DNA of 64,000 nucleotides from Axinella damicornis (GCA_963931865.1 OZ007510.1:12549981-12613980), one strand, 5' to 3'. Shown: positions 12,701 to 25,701, counted from the stretch's first letter. Translations and numbers: made by a program. The notes: generated by a model from the letters alone, not told the origin.

Positions 12701-15700
12701 GTCGACTAGTCTTGCAAACTACAAGCCAATTAGTCGACTAGGGAAATTCCCTAGTCATTCTAGCCCTAGTTGATTGAAGGATGTGTAGTATGCTTCACAA
12801 TTGGAGGGATATGTATGCTACTCATCGTGGTTCATAATAATTGATGGATACACACACTACATTACACATGCTTCACAATTGAGGCTTATATATGAACGGG
12901 TGTCCAGAAATTTGTATTCTTTTTATCCAGCAAATAGATGCGGTTCTCTTGGCCTCACTCTCAGTGTTTAGAAGCAGCAGATTGAAGAAAGTCTTCGAGG
13001 TGATTGACAATCAGTACACAATTAATATATCACTCCTCAGTGATATACTAAGGAAGCTGTCCATAATTGGTCATTGTTTAAGGCAGATGTTTCGTACTGC
13101 ATTAGTGCGACTAGGACTAGAAGTAATGAGCACAATAGACAGGTTGCTCTATTATAATAGTGGCCTAAAATACTAGTTCCACGGGTGGTCACCAAAGACA
13201 GGTTCCACTGTACTAACAATTCTTATGTATACTGCATGATCTTCAGATCATCCTGGCCTTTGGTAACTACATGAACAGCAGCAGGAGGGGAGCAGTGTAT
13301 GGATTCAGACTGGAGTCCCTCAGCAAGGTGAGCAAGACACCTGTACTGTAATGATCTCATCCAGGGAGAAAGCCTATAAGTGCAGGGCTATTGGAAGTGG
13401 GGTGGCAGGGACACCCTGGACTACCCACATTTTGTACCAATAATATTGTTGTTCAGATGATTGCTGGAGGTTGATGAGCTGACCATGTGCTCGATGTCAG
13501 CCTATACTGAGGGATACAAAATGTGATATTAGTGCGTGATCTTCAAGAGCATCTTGACCGCTGACAAATAAGCCAAAAATATTTGTCCATGCTTGGTTGC
13601 AAAATTCTCAGCCGGGTCATGGTCTCTGACACTGTCACCCAGTGTGTGACCTTAGCCTCGTACCCAGGCCCTGCCGGGCAGGTGGCTGCGGGGCCTGGGT
13701 ATGAGGCTAGTGTGTCCTCTGACTGGCCGCTCCACCCCTGGGACAAGTGGTCATGTTACTTCTTTCTTTCCATGACTCAGTTAACCGACACCAAGTCCCT
13801 GAACCGCAAACAGACCTTGCTGCAGTACATCACTCATGTGGTGGAAACGGTGTACCCCAATGTCCTCTCCTTCTACGATGATCTGGACATTGAAGAGGCA
13901 TGTCAAGGTATGTACTGTTCCGCAAAGTAGCTGTAGGCAAGGGTACTGTTTGTGGTTTGAATGTTAACTTCTGCGTGCAGTGTCGATGCAAATGCTCTCA
14001 GAGGATACCAGGAACTTGAAGAAAGGACTGGAAGAGCTAAAGTTTGAGAGAGAAAAGGACCCAGACAACTTCATTGTCTTCATATCCTCCCATACACATA
14101 CGGTACATGCAGCCTGCAAGGAGATAGTGTTACAACCATGGCAAAGCATAGCCAGTAGCGGTGCACATGCTCACTACCGTCAAACGCAGGTGGTCATCAT
14201 CATGCTGAGAACTTTTGCTACATTTGTATGTACTTATCTACAGTACGTTCCAAATAAGGTAAAAGTCTTAATGGGATTTTGAAAACCCATGTTGTATGCA
14301 TGCAGTTGGACGCTCCTTCTCTGCTGTAGGCGGCCAATGTGCGTGTATAGTCAGTGCCACCACAATTCCGGAATTTAATGACTACTGCATGGTTCCAGAC
14401 CTTGGACATACACTAGTTTTTATTTATTTGGTTTTTTTTTTTTTTTTTTTTTTTTTAAATGACAAATTGTTTATGGGCACAGAACAATACGAGCTGCTCT
14501 ACAGCTTACCTTACACTAAGAACCAAAGGAAAAAAAATAATACAAATTTCAAAATACAAACAAACAAACAAACAAAAAAAAAAACGCTAACGTACAGAAC
14601 AAAGAACTAACACAATCACAATATTGTATACAAAACAAGACAAGACGAAATACAACTACATGCAACTATTTACACAGAGGGTTCCCAGCAGATCATTATA
14701 TGGGTTTCTCAGCCTAGCTTCATATTGATATCGAAGGTGAACAGCCAGTTGTATGTATGCAGCTGTGGCAAATGAATCCTTAACAGTTCTCACAGTTTCT
14801 ATAGCCATGCCTACAAGAAGGTACAGCACGTCACGGAGACCTACTCCAAGATGGAGGATGCATACCGGGAGGTATGCCTCATGTTCAGTGAGAGCCCCAA
14901 ATCCACCGAGCCCTCCGACTTCTTTGGGATGTTCTCCAAGTTCATCAAAGAGTGGAAGGTTTGTGATAGCTGATGCATTGCATGCAGTCATTCCGTTCTT
15001 TCTGAATGGAATTTATTGTATCTATACATGTATCACCCTCAAACCAATCCTAGTTGAATATACAATCATTGTATTGATCACAGAATTGCATAGTGGATTA
15101 CTAGCATCTTTCACTGGAGGGTAAAAAGATCATGTGATTGATGTGCATGTAATGCCCTCCAGTTGCCATAGTGAAGGATGCTATGGAATCCATCTAGAAT
15201 ATACACTACACCGAGTGATAAAGTAATGCTTGATCACAGATTTATTCATGTTGTCCAATCACTCACATACAGAAAGCTATTCAGGACAACCATGGGTCAA
15301 AGCGGCACAAGAGGACCAACCTGCTGAGGAAGCAGAGCGAGGAGGAAAGCAAGGAGACCCTGGCCGGGCTAGCTGCAGAGGCAGCGGCCACTGCAGCTGC
15401 CAGAAAAGAGCAAATCAGACAAGAAACACACAAGATTTCCGAGAGAAAAGCTGACCAGGAAGAAGCAGACACACTTGAGAGCCAGCAGCAGCCAAGAGGG
15501 GAAGTGGTCTCCAGTCCCGAGGAGGAAGTTTACGACATCAGGGAGAAAGGGGTGCACAGGATGAACCTAAAAGAACGACTTCCATGGCTGAAGGATCGTG
15601 CGCCTATAAAGGAGGAGACAACGGAAGATGAACAACCCGGAGCAGCTGATAATGATAGAGAAGTTGTATCCCCAGATTCTGGTGTCATGGACCACCTCAG

Positions 15701-16013
15701 CGAGGGAGAAGACGTGGTGGGTCAACCTCCAGAACATGAACACTCTGAGTCACGTACAATAGTAGAGCAAAGCCCCACCCATCACACACAAACCAAACAT
15801 ACAGATGAAATACCTGTTCATTTACAGAACGGAGGACTGGACACATTACCAGCACTCCCCCCAAGGGATTACCCAAAGCAACTCCCCCCCAAAGACTATC
15901 CCAAGATGGCCAATTTAGAAGGACAGCCTCACACAGCAGAGACTGGATACCAGAATGACTTGCTAGCTGACAATGACTACTATTCCCTCATGATGGATGG
16001 AACTGTCAACTAG
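4007..16013 (+). CDS. FMNL: Formin of the FMNL/FRL (diaphanous-related) type
   Basis: Actin nucleator and barbed-end elongator, normally opened by a Rho-family GTPase. Exons read as 4007-4214, 4765-4829, 5582-5665, 5980-6152, 6635-6770, 6901-6951, 7172-7270, 7842-7988, 8263-8379, 8518-8649, 8888-8959, 9087-9155, 9367-9480, 9867-10101, 10237-10367, 10860-10968, 11283-11342, 11739-11866, 12104-12172, 12248-12334, 12931-12999, 13247-13327, 13781-13907, 13981-about 14100, 14805-14958, 15273-16013. All phases join except the end of exon 24, whose donor I could not settle. The product is about 1190 aa. In order it has the GTPase-binding/FH3 armadillo region ([34 protein letters not shown]), a coiled coil, a short proline-rich FH1 ([12 protein letters not shown]), and FH2 ([45 protein letters not shown]). 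A basic C-terminus follows with GVMDHLSEG, which loosely recalls a DAD core. Order and wording fit FMNL better than DAAM or DIAPH. The Met start lacks the myristoylated Gly seen in vertebrate FMNLs. Confidence 0.92.
5690..5979 (+). repeat. Pyrimidine/CA satellite before formin exon 4
   Basis: Tandem units of the form CTCTCACCACACACACCCTC fill most of formin intron 3 and end exactly at the CACACACAG acceptor of exon 4. Confidence 0.85.
8030..8262 (+). repeat. CT-rich tract before formin exon 9
   Basis: Irregular (CTCCTCCC)n pyrimidine sequence runs into the acceptor CTCCACCAG. A short mixed-sequence island at about 8090-8140 interrupts it. Confidence 0.8.
8460..8517 (+). repeat. (CA)n before formin exon 10
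   Basis: A (CA)n run of about 50 bp ends at the CTCACAG acceptor of exon 10. Confidence 0.85.
8698..8887 (+). repeat. (CCCCTCCCCTC)n before formin exon 11
   Basis: C-rich minisatellite with units CCCCTCCCCTC fills formin intron 10 and ends at the CACCCAG acceptor. The donor side of the same intron begins with (GT)n at 8650. Confidence 0.85.
9540..9866 (+). repeat. (CA)n/ACACATTC satellite before formin exon 14
   Basis: A long (CA)n array with interspersed ACACATTC units fills intron 13. It ends a few bases before the TCTTAG acceptor. Confidence 0.85.
11340..11600 (+). repeat. 33-bp VNTR in formin intron 17
   Basis: About seven copies of a unit containing GGGCATGCAACCTTGG followed by TGGGTGGGGCAAAAGAG start immediately at the exon 17 donor (CTTG|GTGAGT). 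The first unit therefore includes the splice donor. One reading frame is open through the array, repeating [11 protein letters not shown], but there is no sign it is used. Confidence 0.8.
12485..12775. mobile_element. Small element with repeated TTAGTCGACTAG motifs
   Basis: The segment begins near AGGGCCTGAATATTAG and ends near TTCTAGCCCTAG. Inside are several copies of AATTAGTCGACTAG in both orientations. The ends suggest short inverted termini of AGGGC type, as in hAT-like non-autonomous elements. No coding sequence. It lies in formin intron 20. Confidence 0.4.
13653..13710. mobile_element. Short foldback element, AGCCTCG family
   Basis: Arms TAGCCTCGTACCCAGGCCC and GGGCCTGGGTATGAGGCTA with a loop of about 20 bp, in formin intron 22. 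Confidence 0.75.
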
Positions 16014-16109
16014 TTGTACGCTAACTATATATATATCCAGAGATTAATACATGTGTATACATATTGTAACAGGCATACAATGTCATTTCAAGCACCTTAC
16101 GAACATACA

Positions 16110-16195
16110 TGAAAAAGAAAAAAACCCTGAGATCCAGTTGAACCAGGGTCTTCTGAATGTTGGCCACTTAACCACTGAGCTACTGGAGCTCAGGC
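16110..16195 (-). mobile_element. tRNA-like SINE, reverse strand
   Basis: Read on the minus strand it has a tRNA-like A box (TAGCTCAGTGGTT, about 16182-16169) and B box (GGTTCAACTGG, 16144-16134). A T-rich tail with C interruptions follows at 16124-16111. A related copy is at 51541-51615; both share CCAGTAGCTCA and TCAGAAGACCC. It is too short and unpaired in the anticodon arm to be a working tRNA. Confidence 0.6.
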
Positions 16196-16429
16196 ATTGT
16201 GGGGCATTATTAAGTACTAAACTACTGTGTGCTGTAACTGGTGATTCTGATGGCCATTTTGTATGTAACATCAGAGCAGGTTTGTCCTTCCATTGGGAAA
16301 GAAGTCATGCAGTCAGTGTTATAAAGCCTGGTCTAAGGCATAAATACTGCATCGTTCATCATACACATCCATATTTGCCCTTATTTGCTGGTGAGGGTAC
16401 CATTAACTGACAGTTGCAACATTCACTAA

Positions 16430-16435
16430 AATAAA
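16430..16435 (+). terminator. Possible formin polyadenylation signal AATAAA
   Basis: First AATAAA on the plus strand after the formin stop, about 415 bp downstream and before the end of the convergent ankyrin gene. A position-only call. Confidence 0.35.
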
Positions 16436-16624
16436 CTCCAGAGAAAGAAAGGCACTGATAAAGAAGTGGAACTATTCATCATAAGGAATAGTGACCTGTA
16501 AAAGATGATTGCTTGAGAAAGGACTATATAGATGAGGATACTGAATTCAGTGGCCATATGACAGACTTCACTGTACATGTATATAGTTCATAGTAGCACC
16601 TGGACCTTGAATTCGAGAACACCA

Positions 16625-19600
16625 TCACTTCTCTTGTCTCTTTTGAATGGATAAAGCAGTGAAGCTTTCCAGTAAGGTTTGCACTGTATCAACCTGGGGA
16701 GAATGGAATAAGAAAGCAGTGACGATTGTGTCACAGCATCCACTCACTGACTACTCACAGACCTGCTGTGGTGTTTCTGAGAGTGTGAGCTGGCTGGCCA
16801 GTCTCTCTAGCTCATCCGACTCCTCTTTGTTGTCCTCTGACATTTGGAGGTATTCCCGAATCATATCCACAATCTGTGAGGGAAGGCGTATCGATGGTAC
16901 GAGTGATACTGAATGAACTCCCAGTTGACCAAGTTTGAGTGTTAGATGCAACCTAGACACTGGAGGGAGGGTTGCTGGGTCAATGCTAAAGTTTGAGTAG
17001 CCTTGTTCATACCAAAAACGTAGCCTTGTTCCCAGGCCCCGCCCCATCTTTGGTCGCTTGCAGTACGTACTGCAAGTGACCAAAGCTGGGGCGGGGCCTG
17101 GGAACAAGGCTACCAAAACTGGAAAAGAGTGCTGGTGACATTTTCCTAGTGCAAAATTAATGGGTGCACACCAATATATTATCACTTGCGCACTTCATGG
17201 CTAGCATTAGCCTCATTCCCAGGCCATGTGGGAAGAGGGGAAAACACTACTTACTCCCCAGTATGGCGTGGGAACAAGGCTAGGCCGTGTTCATGGAATA
17301 TTCAATTTGCAAGAGGCCTTCGTTCTCTCTAAACTTTTGGTACGGAGACCATACATTTGTGATCTCTTTCTTCCTCGTGAGCGGAATCCCCTCTGCAGAG
17401 CCTCTGCCTTCGCTGTCCCCAATGAGCCTCAGTCTGGACTGGGCAAGGTGCAGTGGGGTCACTCCACGCAGGTCCACGGCATTCACATCTGTACCTGAGA
17501 ACAACGGAAAGAGCCAACCACACTATAACCCAGTCATCCTCTTCCAAGAAAAAAATGTCATCAGGTCCTCCACTATCGTTCATTGCCTGGGAACAAGACT
17601 GCAGGTTTGTGATCGCCTGTAAACACAGCATTGGGCAATTTATTGCATACTGTGATATTAAGAACCCATGATAGCTGTATGTGTGGTGATTTTACAATTA
17701 TCAGCATAACGTTTCACATTAAATTGAGGGGCAACCGTACTCCTGGTAGCCGGTTGCAACTCGCCTTAGCGCAAGCGAAGCATTGCTGTTTGTTTAACGC
17801 GCATGCCACGCGGCAATCACGCTCAGTCGATCACTAGCAATGGCGGCCAAAGGGAAGACAAGAATTATTACAGTGCTCACAACTTCGCAAGCACGGTGAG
17901 TTTCAGCATGTAAGCGTCAGTGAACGACAGCGATCACGGCTGTGTGGTCAGAATCTTCAGGCGCCTTTCCTAAGAGCTACACTGGCAATGAAAGTCAAAA
18001 GCAGTTGTATCTCCACCACCAAGGTGAGTTTCAGCACGAAAATTGTACGCTTGGGTCACTGCATGATAGCGATTACAATGTAGTCAGAATCTTTGTAGGC
18101 CTTTCCTGCAAGCTGTGAGGTTAGATTACATTATGTGGCACAATTTTTTTTCCAGCAGTTGCTTTAATTGGGTTTGTATAAAATCGGCTGAAAGTGTACA
18201 CAAACAAACCAGTAGTTACAACATCGAATAGTGTGATATCTTAATCGTGACTACATGACAGTACCTGCTTTCAGAAGTGCCGTGACCACACCCACATGAT
18301 GTGTACAACATGCTATGGAAAGAGGAGAGGCAGAGATGTCACTACAATTGTTTGGTGTGAAGAGATCCGCCATCTTGGCAATTTTGACAGGCTAAACTCT
18401 CTTTGCTCTACTTGGCAGCCTTTTGTAATTAACATAATCAGACCCACTCCATGCTTAGAGCAAACCAATAAAATACACTAGTTTCTAAGATGACAATTTC
18501 TGACAATCAAACCTCACTTTAAAAATGATTTACTGGAGCACACGCAGTATCTGACCTTACCCAGGTGTAATGGAGTGTTTCCATTGCAATCCCTCTGGTT
18601 TACTGACCCACCATAGGAAATGAGAAGCTTCACTGCATGCCACGAGGAAGCCATGATTCAGGAGACGTGAATGCGAGTGTGTATGCACATAATATGTATG
18701 TGTGTGTGTGTGTATGTGTGTGTGTGTGCGTGCGCGTGCGTGTTGAGAGGGAAGGGGGGTTGTAGATGGTTAATTTAAGGGGGGTGGGTTAAACTTAGAG
18801 AGAAGTGATTGTACCACATAAATTAATGTATTTTGTAAGTGTGTGTGTACGAGGGAGGGAAATAGAAGAGAGAACTGCAAGGAATTGCTTGTACCCAGGT
18901 TAGCGTCTCCCCTGCACGCAGCAAAGTGGAGAGCTGTTCTTCCCTTGTTGTCTGCAGTTCTTACATCAGCACCCTTCCTGACCAAACTCAGAACTATAGG
19001 AGAAGAGGGAGGGTGGATGGAGGGAAGGAGGGAGGGAGGGAGGAAGGGAGGGAGGGAGGGAGGGAGGGAGGGAGGGAGGGAGGGAGGGAGGGAGGGAGGG
19101 AGGGAGGGAGGAAGGAGGGAGGGAGTGAGGGAGTGAGTGAGGGAGGGATGGAGGGAGTGAGGGAGGGAGGGAGGGAGGGAGGGAGGGACGGAGGGGGGAG
19201 GGAGGGATGGAGGGAGGTAGTGAGCAGGGAGGAGGGATAAGAAGCAGTAATTATGGTAAGTGCATCTCTGCTACACACCTTCCTCATAACTCCCATCGGA
19301 GGCAGCATTACGCAGTTTTCTTGATACTGGAGGAGAGAAGGCAATGAACACAGCTGTCACAGAAGGCATGTCTATTCCACAGTATGCACAGTGTGTTATC
19401 TCCATTTTGCACTAGGACAGAGTATGCCTCAGGCAAATGAGCATATTTAGTAGGCGTGGCCACCTGTAATACGCCACATGCAGTCAGGAGTTCAGTGTTC
19501 TTTCTGAGTAGGCTATGATCTCGGCTAGTGCTTGCACTCCATTTTCTAATTCTTACAAAGTGCTGACTGTGCCACACTGGTCCCTTCAACTCGCACAACT

Positions 19601-20125
19601 CGTCCGCCATCTCCATCACTAGCGTACATACTGAGAGTCCATATCCAGGACGTACCATCATCACACATGCATTTACCTTAAAACCAGTAATCACACTCCT
19701 GAGTGTAGCTAACATAATTAATTATACAAGTTGAGATTGCGGCCTATGCAGACACTCAGCAATGACATGTATTGTACACCTTATGCCCTGGGTGTGACTA
19801 GCAAGATCAACTTGCAGCCTCTTCTAGCCACATCCACTTCCTAAGTGGGTGTGGTCCCCATAGCTCAACTTAGCAAGTCACTGAACATTACTGTCGCAGC
19901 TGTAACCTTCCTACTCCAACCCCAGTCCTGGGCGTACACACGTACAGATCACGTACTCAGGTAGTCCCTGCCAGCCACCTTGTCCACCCAGCTCCTCTGT
20001 GCTCCTGCCCTCCTCCCTCTGACCCGCATCTTGCCCGCCATACTGGCTTGCGTACCCCCGGGGTCCAAATTCTGCGCCAGCTTGCGCTCACCTATCTCTA
20101 GGCTAAGATCTCTATAGGCTTTCAT
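16625..20125 (-). CDS. ANKRD54: ANKRD54-like ankyrin-repeat protein
   Basis: Small ankyrin adaptor; the vertebrate relative binds Lyn-type kinase SH3 domains and moves between nucleus and cytoplasm. Eight exons on the minus strand join in phase: 20125-19957, 19326-19279, 18993-18895, 18632-18561, 18312-18265, 17494-17355, 16873-16763, 16693-16625, giving 251 aa (human about 300). The basic N-terminus (MRVRGRRAGAQRSW) is followed by ankyrin units at KLRNAASDGSYEEV, KGADVRTADNKGRTALHFAA, NQRDCNGNTPLHLACCTHHV and AVDLRGVTPLHLAQSRLRL. The helical tail has IVDMIREYLQ and VDTVQTLLESFTALSIQ, the ANKRD54 signature. The start is the first ATG after an in-frame stop. It is convergent with the formin (611 bp between stops) and lies 250 bp downstream of the stop of the next gene on the same strand. 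Its compressed repeats are split one per exon. Confidence 0.9.
17021..17112. mobile_element. Short foldback element, AGCCTCG family
   Basis: Arms TAGCCTTGTTCCCAGGCCCC and GGGGCCTGGGAACAAGGCTA. The inner part is also palindromic around CTTGCAGTACGTACTGCAAG, so nearly the whole 92 bp folds. Confidence 0.8.
17208..17282. mobile_element. Short foldback element, AGCCTCG family
   Basis: Ends TAGCCTCATTCCCAGGCC and GTGGGAACAAGGCTA with an unrelated loop; a degraded copy in ankyrin-gene intron 6. Confidence 0.55.
17838..18115 (+). repeat. Tandem duplication with donor-like GTGAGTTTCAGCA in each copy
   Basis: Two direct copies of about 130 bp begin at GTGAGTTTCAGCA (17896 and 18023) and share TGGTCAGAATCTT and GGCGCCTTTCCT/AGGCCTTTCCT. 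Just before the first copy a short frame starts with a good context (GCAATGGCGGCC) and runs into the GTGAGT. Inside ankyrin-gene intron 5, opposite strand. It could be a decayed first exon or promoter fragment; I see no continuation. Confidence 0.4.
18680..18745 (-). repeat. (CA)n on the sense strand before ankyrin-gene exon 4
   Basis: A GTGTGTGTATGTGTG tract on the plus strand is (CA)n in the sense of the ankyrin gene. It lies just upstream of the exon 4 acceptor. Confidence 0.75.
19008..19235 (-). repeat. (CCCT)n on the sense strand before ankyrin-gene exon 3
   Basis: The plus strand reads (GGGA)n; in the gene's sense it is a (TCCC)n polypyrimidine array ending at the CTATAG acceptor of exon 3. 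Confidence 0.85.
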
Positions 20126-20374
20126 CTCAGCTCCTCGGATCGCGATACCCACCTAGTACCTGTCACGAAACGCTTAACCGTATTATAGTTGAGGAAGAGT
20201 TAATTTCAAGAAGCTAAAGGGTTAAAATAAGTCGTAGCATTAATTTTCAGTGCATCCGCACCAGCTCCTAGATCCTGCCACGGTGGATCCGGAGTTGGAG
20301 CTTAGAGCAAAATAAAAATCACAGATTTCAACAGAAAGACCAAGATAAACTGCTAAGTAAAAGCTTGGTGGAGG

Positions 20375-23300
20375 TCATGCACGGATGAACTCTTCACAGG
20401 GGTTGTATGGGGGGGTGTTGTCGGAGCACTTTGCATCAACTTCACTCCACACCAGTTGCCAAGACTTGTACCACTCCCCTGGGGCCATGTGGGTGAACCT
20501 GCCTGGAGATTTGCGGAGCTCAAAGAGCAAGTCAAACATGTCGTTCTGCATGTAGGGAGAAAGAAAACGGCTCATGTGCAAGTCTTGTTCCCACAGATAT
20601 TCCTGATGCAGCTGGGAAAAAGCCTGGGACATGTACATATACTGAACAGCAAAATGTACAGCACAAAATTAATGGGGTTGCACTTTCCATTTGCCTGGCA
20701 ACCCTCCATTATCACCTCCACCCACTCATTGTAATATCCATGTTCAAAGCTTTGGTTGCTTAGCAACAGACAAACGTCTTGCATATCAACAATCGGGTGA
20801 ACAATCGTTGAGCATTTGACATAGCACAAAGGAAAAGGTACATAGGACGTTTCGGCCCGAGAGCCTTCATCAGCTATGGACTGGTTAACAGGAAATGGGG
20901 GCTGGCAAAACAAAAAAATAATGAAACAAAAATTCACTCCATTTTATGGTTTCTGTATTATCTCAGTTGTGCGATAGCTGATGAAGGCTCTCGGGCCGAA
21001 ACGTCCTATATACCTTTTCCTTTGTGCTATGTCAAATGCTCAATATGATTGTTCCCCCCATTGATATTGCGATACATAGCAATGAGCCTTATTATCATTA
21101 CAGAGGACTGCATTCTATCTGCGAATACGTGTGGCTGATAATACGCTGGTGAGGAAGTAGCCTTGTTCCCAGGCTCTCCTCCACTCATGCAGAAGTGCCT
21201 GGTAACGAGGCTGCTGAGGAAGCTACTGCATGGAGCAATCGGATGGCACTCTACTAGTATTTGCATGCAGCATTTTTTCTGTACGTGTTAACCTATTGAG
21301 TACTACGTAGCTGTTTGGTGATTCTGCTGGTACATATTCAGCCTGTTGTTTCCAAAACATTTAAAGAAAACATGCCAACTAATCCGAGCCCAGGTCAACC
21401 TACCCCCTGCAGAACTAGGCAGGCTTTCTCCACTCACCATGCAGGGAGTTTTATCCATAAATGAAGAAATAGGCAGAGCCTAGCCTCGTTCCCAGGCCAT
21501 CGCCCAGCTTTTTGTTGCTTACAGTACAACCCCTTTCTCTCAATTTGTCGTGCATGGGAGAGCCTGGGAATGAGGCTAGGCAGAGTCTATGATGCTGAAA
21601 AGTGGACCTTGTAGAGTACATGACCTTGGCCAGAGAACCATGGGATGCTACTCATCTGCCAGTCTGGCCTTTGGTCTCTTCAATAGCATACTCACTCTAT
21701 ACCTACGTAGCGTTTCATATTCCACAATACCTTTGTATAGCCTCGTTCCCAGGCCCCACCCAGCTTTTTGTCACTTGTAGTACGGCGGGGCCTGGGAACG
21801 AGGTTAGGATTAACAAGGTCAACACTCACTTCTGTCAACATACACCGAACTCCGGAATCAGACTAAAGAAAGTAGGATCTTTTATACACTACTAGTCGAC
21901 AGAACATTACAGATCTCCAGCTGACTCTCACTTGACTCACCCCCAGTGTGTCGATGAGGTTGTCAATAAAGGGTGTTCCCTTGGGCCAGAGGGGGTAGTT
22001 ATTTGCCTCAATGAACCACGTGTGCAGGTCCCTCGTGACCATGAAGTCCAGACCAAGGAACTGGAAAGTTGAGGGTGCACGCTCAAAGATATTCAGACCT
22101 GTTGTGTGGAGAATAGTGTGCTGCTCAAATGGGACACTATGTTGTCATGTGTACATGCTACGTGGTGTACATGTAATTATGCAGCTCAAAGAATGTGCAT
22201 CTTGAGTGGCAATTTTCAGTACTGAAAATGGAGTTAGCAGCAAGCTAGCGACCTCTGGGAAGGTCCGGCCGGCCACGTATATAGATCTAATAGCACAATA
22301 CTTATCCTTCCCCATATAACTTGCCACTTGCAGGAACTAAATAGGTCCAAAATATCACTAGTCAGTGCATGATTCAACCAGTGAACAATACATATAGAAA
22401 GTTACAGTCTGCCTTCCCTCCAGGCCTAAGGTTTGTATAATAAGATGTAATGCATACCTGTTCTCAGAATGAACAAACTGGTCTTCTTGATAAACGGAAT
22501 GAGACTTCTCTCCACAAACCTATCGTTCTCAGGGACGTTCTTATCAAGGAACTCCTGAAATCTTGCAAAGGACCAAAAGTGCTTCTCTGGGGCAAATCCA
22601 TCTGAGTGGACCTGTACGTGACTGTTAGTCAGGTGTACCGATCTGTCCCCATGCATATCAAAGTTTTTCACCGAGACACGGAGGTAGCCATCGTGATAAA
22701 ACAGCATGTACGGGTTGGTTCCTGCAATCAGTACCAATCCTCTCACATCAAACTTCCTCCCTTCAACAAGCAGCAAGTCAGAGAGGTACTCTTGGACGAT
22801 GAACTCGCCATTCTGTTTGGAACATCTTCCAAATCTATTGTGAAGAGATGTTAGATTGGGGAGGACGGTTATCCCGTCGCCTCCATATCCCTGCGAGGTT
22901 TTGAGCACCCACCAAGAGGAAGGACGTGAGTTTGCATACTTAAAAAACTGGACACATTCCAAAGAGCTATCCAGCAGAAACGATCTTGGCATTACATTCA
23001 TCTCTTCCAAAGTGCAACCGTACGAATGGAAATGGTTCCTGAATGCCTCAAGCTGCCCTTTCTTTGCTCCAGTTATCTTGTATGCATATCGAATGGCAGA
23101 GACTAGAGCATTGGTAGAGTTTGCCAGTCTGTGAATGACAGGGTGACGCAAAGCTCTTGATGAGGTGAATGTAATGGTAAAGCTGTAGCCTAGGGAGGAT
23201 AGTCGCTTGAGTTCCATCAGTCCAGATGATGAATCATTGAGGATCATAGTCATTTTCCAATGTCTGTGAACACAAATGCTCTTCACTGCTTGCATGATCG

Positions 23301-23616
23301 GCTTGCCATAGAAGATGAGGTGCGTATTGGGCCACGTTTTGTCTGCAAACCAAGGCTCCACCCACCTACACAGATCAGCTGCAGATTGTAAGTGGTGAAC
23401 GTTACTTTGATTGCCAACTACTGGAGGAGGAAACAAGCGTGGCCCCCTCTTCAGTCCTATTAGGGTCTGTAACCGTATATCCGGGAGGTCTTCATCAGTG
23501 GCAGGTGGGCTATGCAGACGTGGTTGGGGGTGCCGTGAAATCCAGATTAGTAGTAAAGGCAGAATTAGTCCTAGCCCCACCCCCAGCAAAAGTGAACGCA
23601 ACCAGAATCTTGCCAT
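20375..23616 (-). CDS. Membrane-anchored tubulin-tyrosine-ligase (TTL) domain protein
   Basis: ATP-grasp ligase of the TTL/TTLL family; family members add amino acids to carboxyl groups, classically of tubulin. Three exons join in phase: 23616-22458, 22098-21941, 20545-20375, giving 495 aa from the Met next to the hydrophobic segment. In-frame Mets at 23634 and 23652 are alternative starts. Residues about 8-26 (LLLGVGLGLILPLLLIWIS) form one uncleaved-looking signal anchor after a basic MARFWLR, so the catalytic part is probably lumenal or extracellular. TTL motifs in order: WVLKTSQGYGGDGI (ATP lysine and glycine loop), FIVQEY, GRKFDVRGLVL, LRVSVKNFD, HLTNSHVQ, then the metal-site run LDFMV and FIEANNYPLWPKGTP. 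Catalytic K, R, D, E and N are all present. A lumenal TTL domain would not meet tubulin, so the substrate is open. It lies on the same strand between actin (392 bp upstream) and the ankyrin gene. Confidence 0.85.
20799..21053. mobile_element. TIR element with ~78-bp arms
   Basis: The left arm (20799-20877) and right arm (20973-21053) are near-perfect reverse complements, including GCATTTGACATAGCAC and CGTTTCGGCCCGAGAGCC. The spacer is about 95 bp and non-coding. It lies in intron 2 of the TTL-domain gene. Confidence 0.8.
21158..21212. mobile_element. Short foldback element, AGCCTCG family
   Basis: Ends TAGCCTTGTTCCCAGGC and GCCTGGTAACGAGGCT; loop of about 20 bp. Confidence 0.6.
21481..21578. 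mobile_element. Short foldback element, AGCCTCG family
   Basis: Ends TAGCCTCGTTCCCAGGCC and AGCCTGGGAATGAGGCTA. The interior has the common CAGCTTTTTGTTGCTTACAG word seen in other copies. Confidence 0.7.
21738..21807. mobile_element. Short foldback element, AGCCTCG family
   Basis: Ends TAGCCTCGTTCCCAGGCCCC and GGGGCCTGGGAACGAGGTTA, with interior CAGCTTTTTGTCACTTG. Confidence 0.75.
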
Positions 23617-24007
23617 GTGGCACAGCTGGACCATGCAGTGCTCACCAACCATCCATCTTAGCTCTTCTTGTACACAAGCTTCTTCCCAAACTGGAGATAA
23701 ACAGATCTCCCAAATACTGCCCACTTCATGAATATCTCTCCTTGCCTCCCCTTCCACCTCAGCCTTGGGGTATTTCAGACACCCCCTTCCACCTCCCAAA
23801 CAAACCTGCATTCAGCTTCTCATTGTCACTCACTTTACAGCTGACCAATTATTTTTTTTTTCTGGTTCAGTGTAAACAATGTGTGCACAAACTCAGCAAA
23901 CTGATACAACCTGCATGATCACACACTAATATATGCATATCACAAGAGAAAAACACTAATCTGTTAAAACTAGTGCTGTAGAGTAGACTAAGAGTTCGGT
24001 TGGGTGC

Positions 24008-25701
<1,694 letters not shown>

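Noticed and set aside
19308..19715. 135-codon minus-strand frame as a separate gene
   Set aside because: No recognisable domain; it overlaps the true ankyrin exon 19326-19279 only in another frame.
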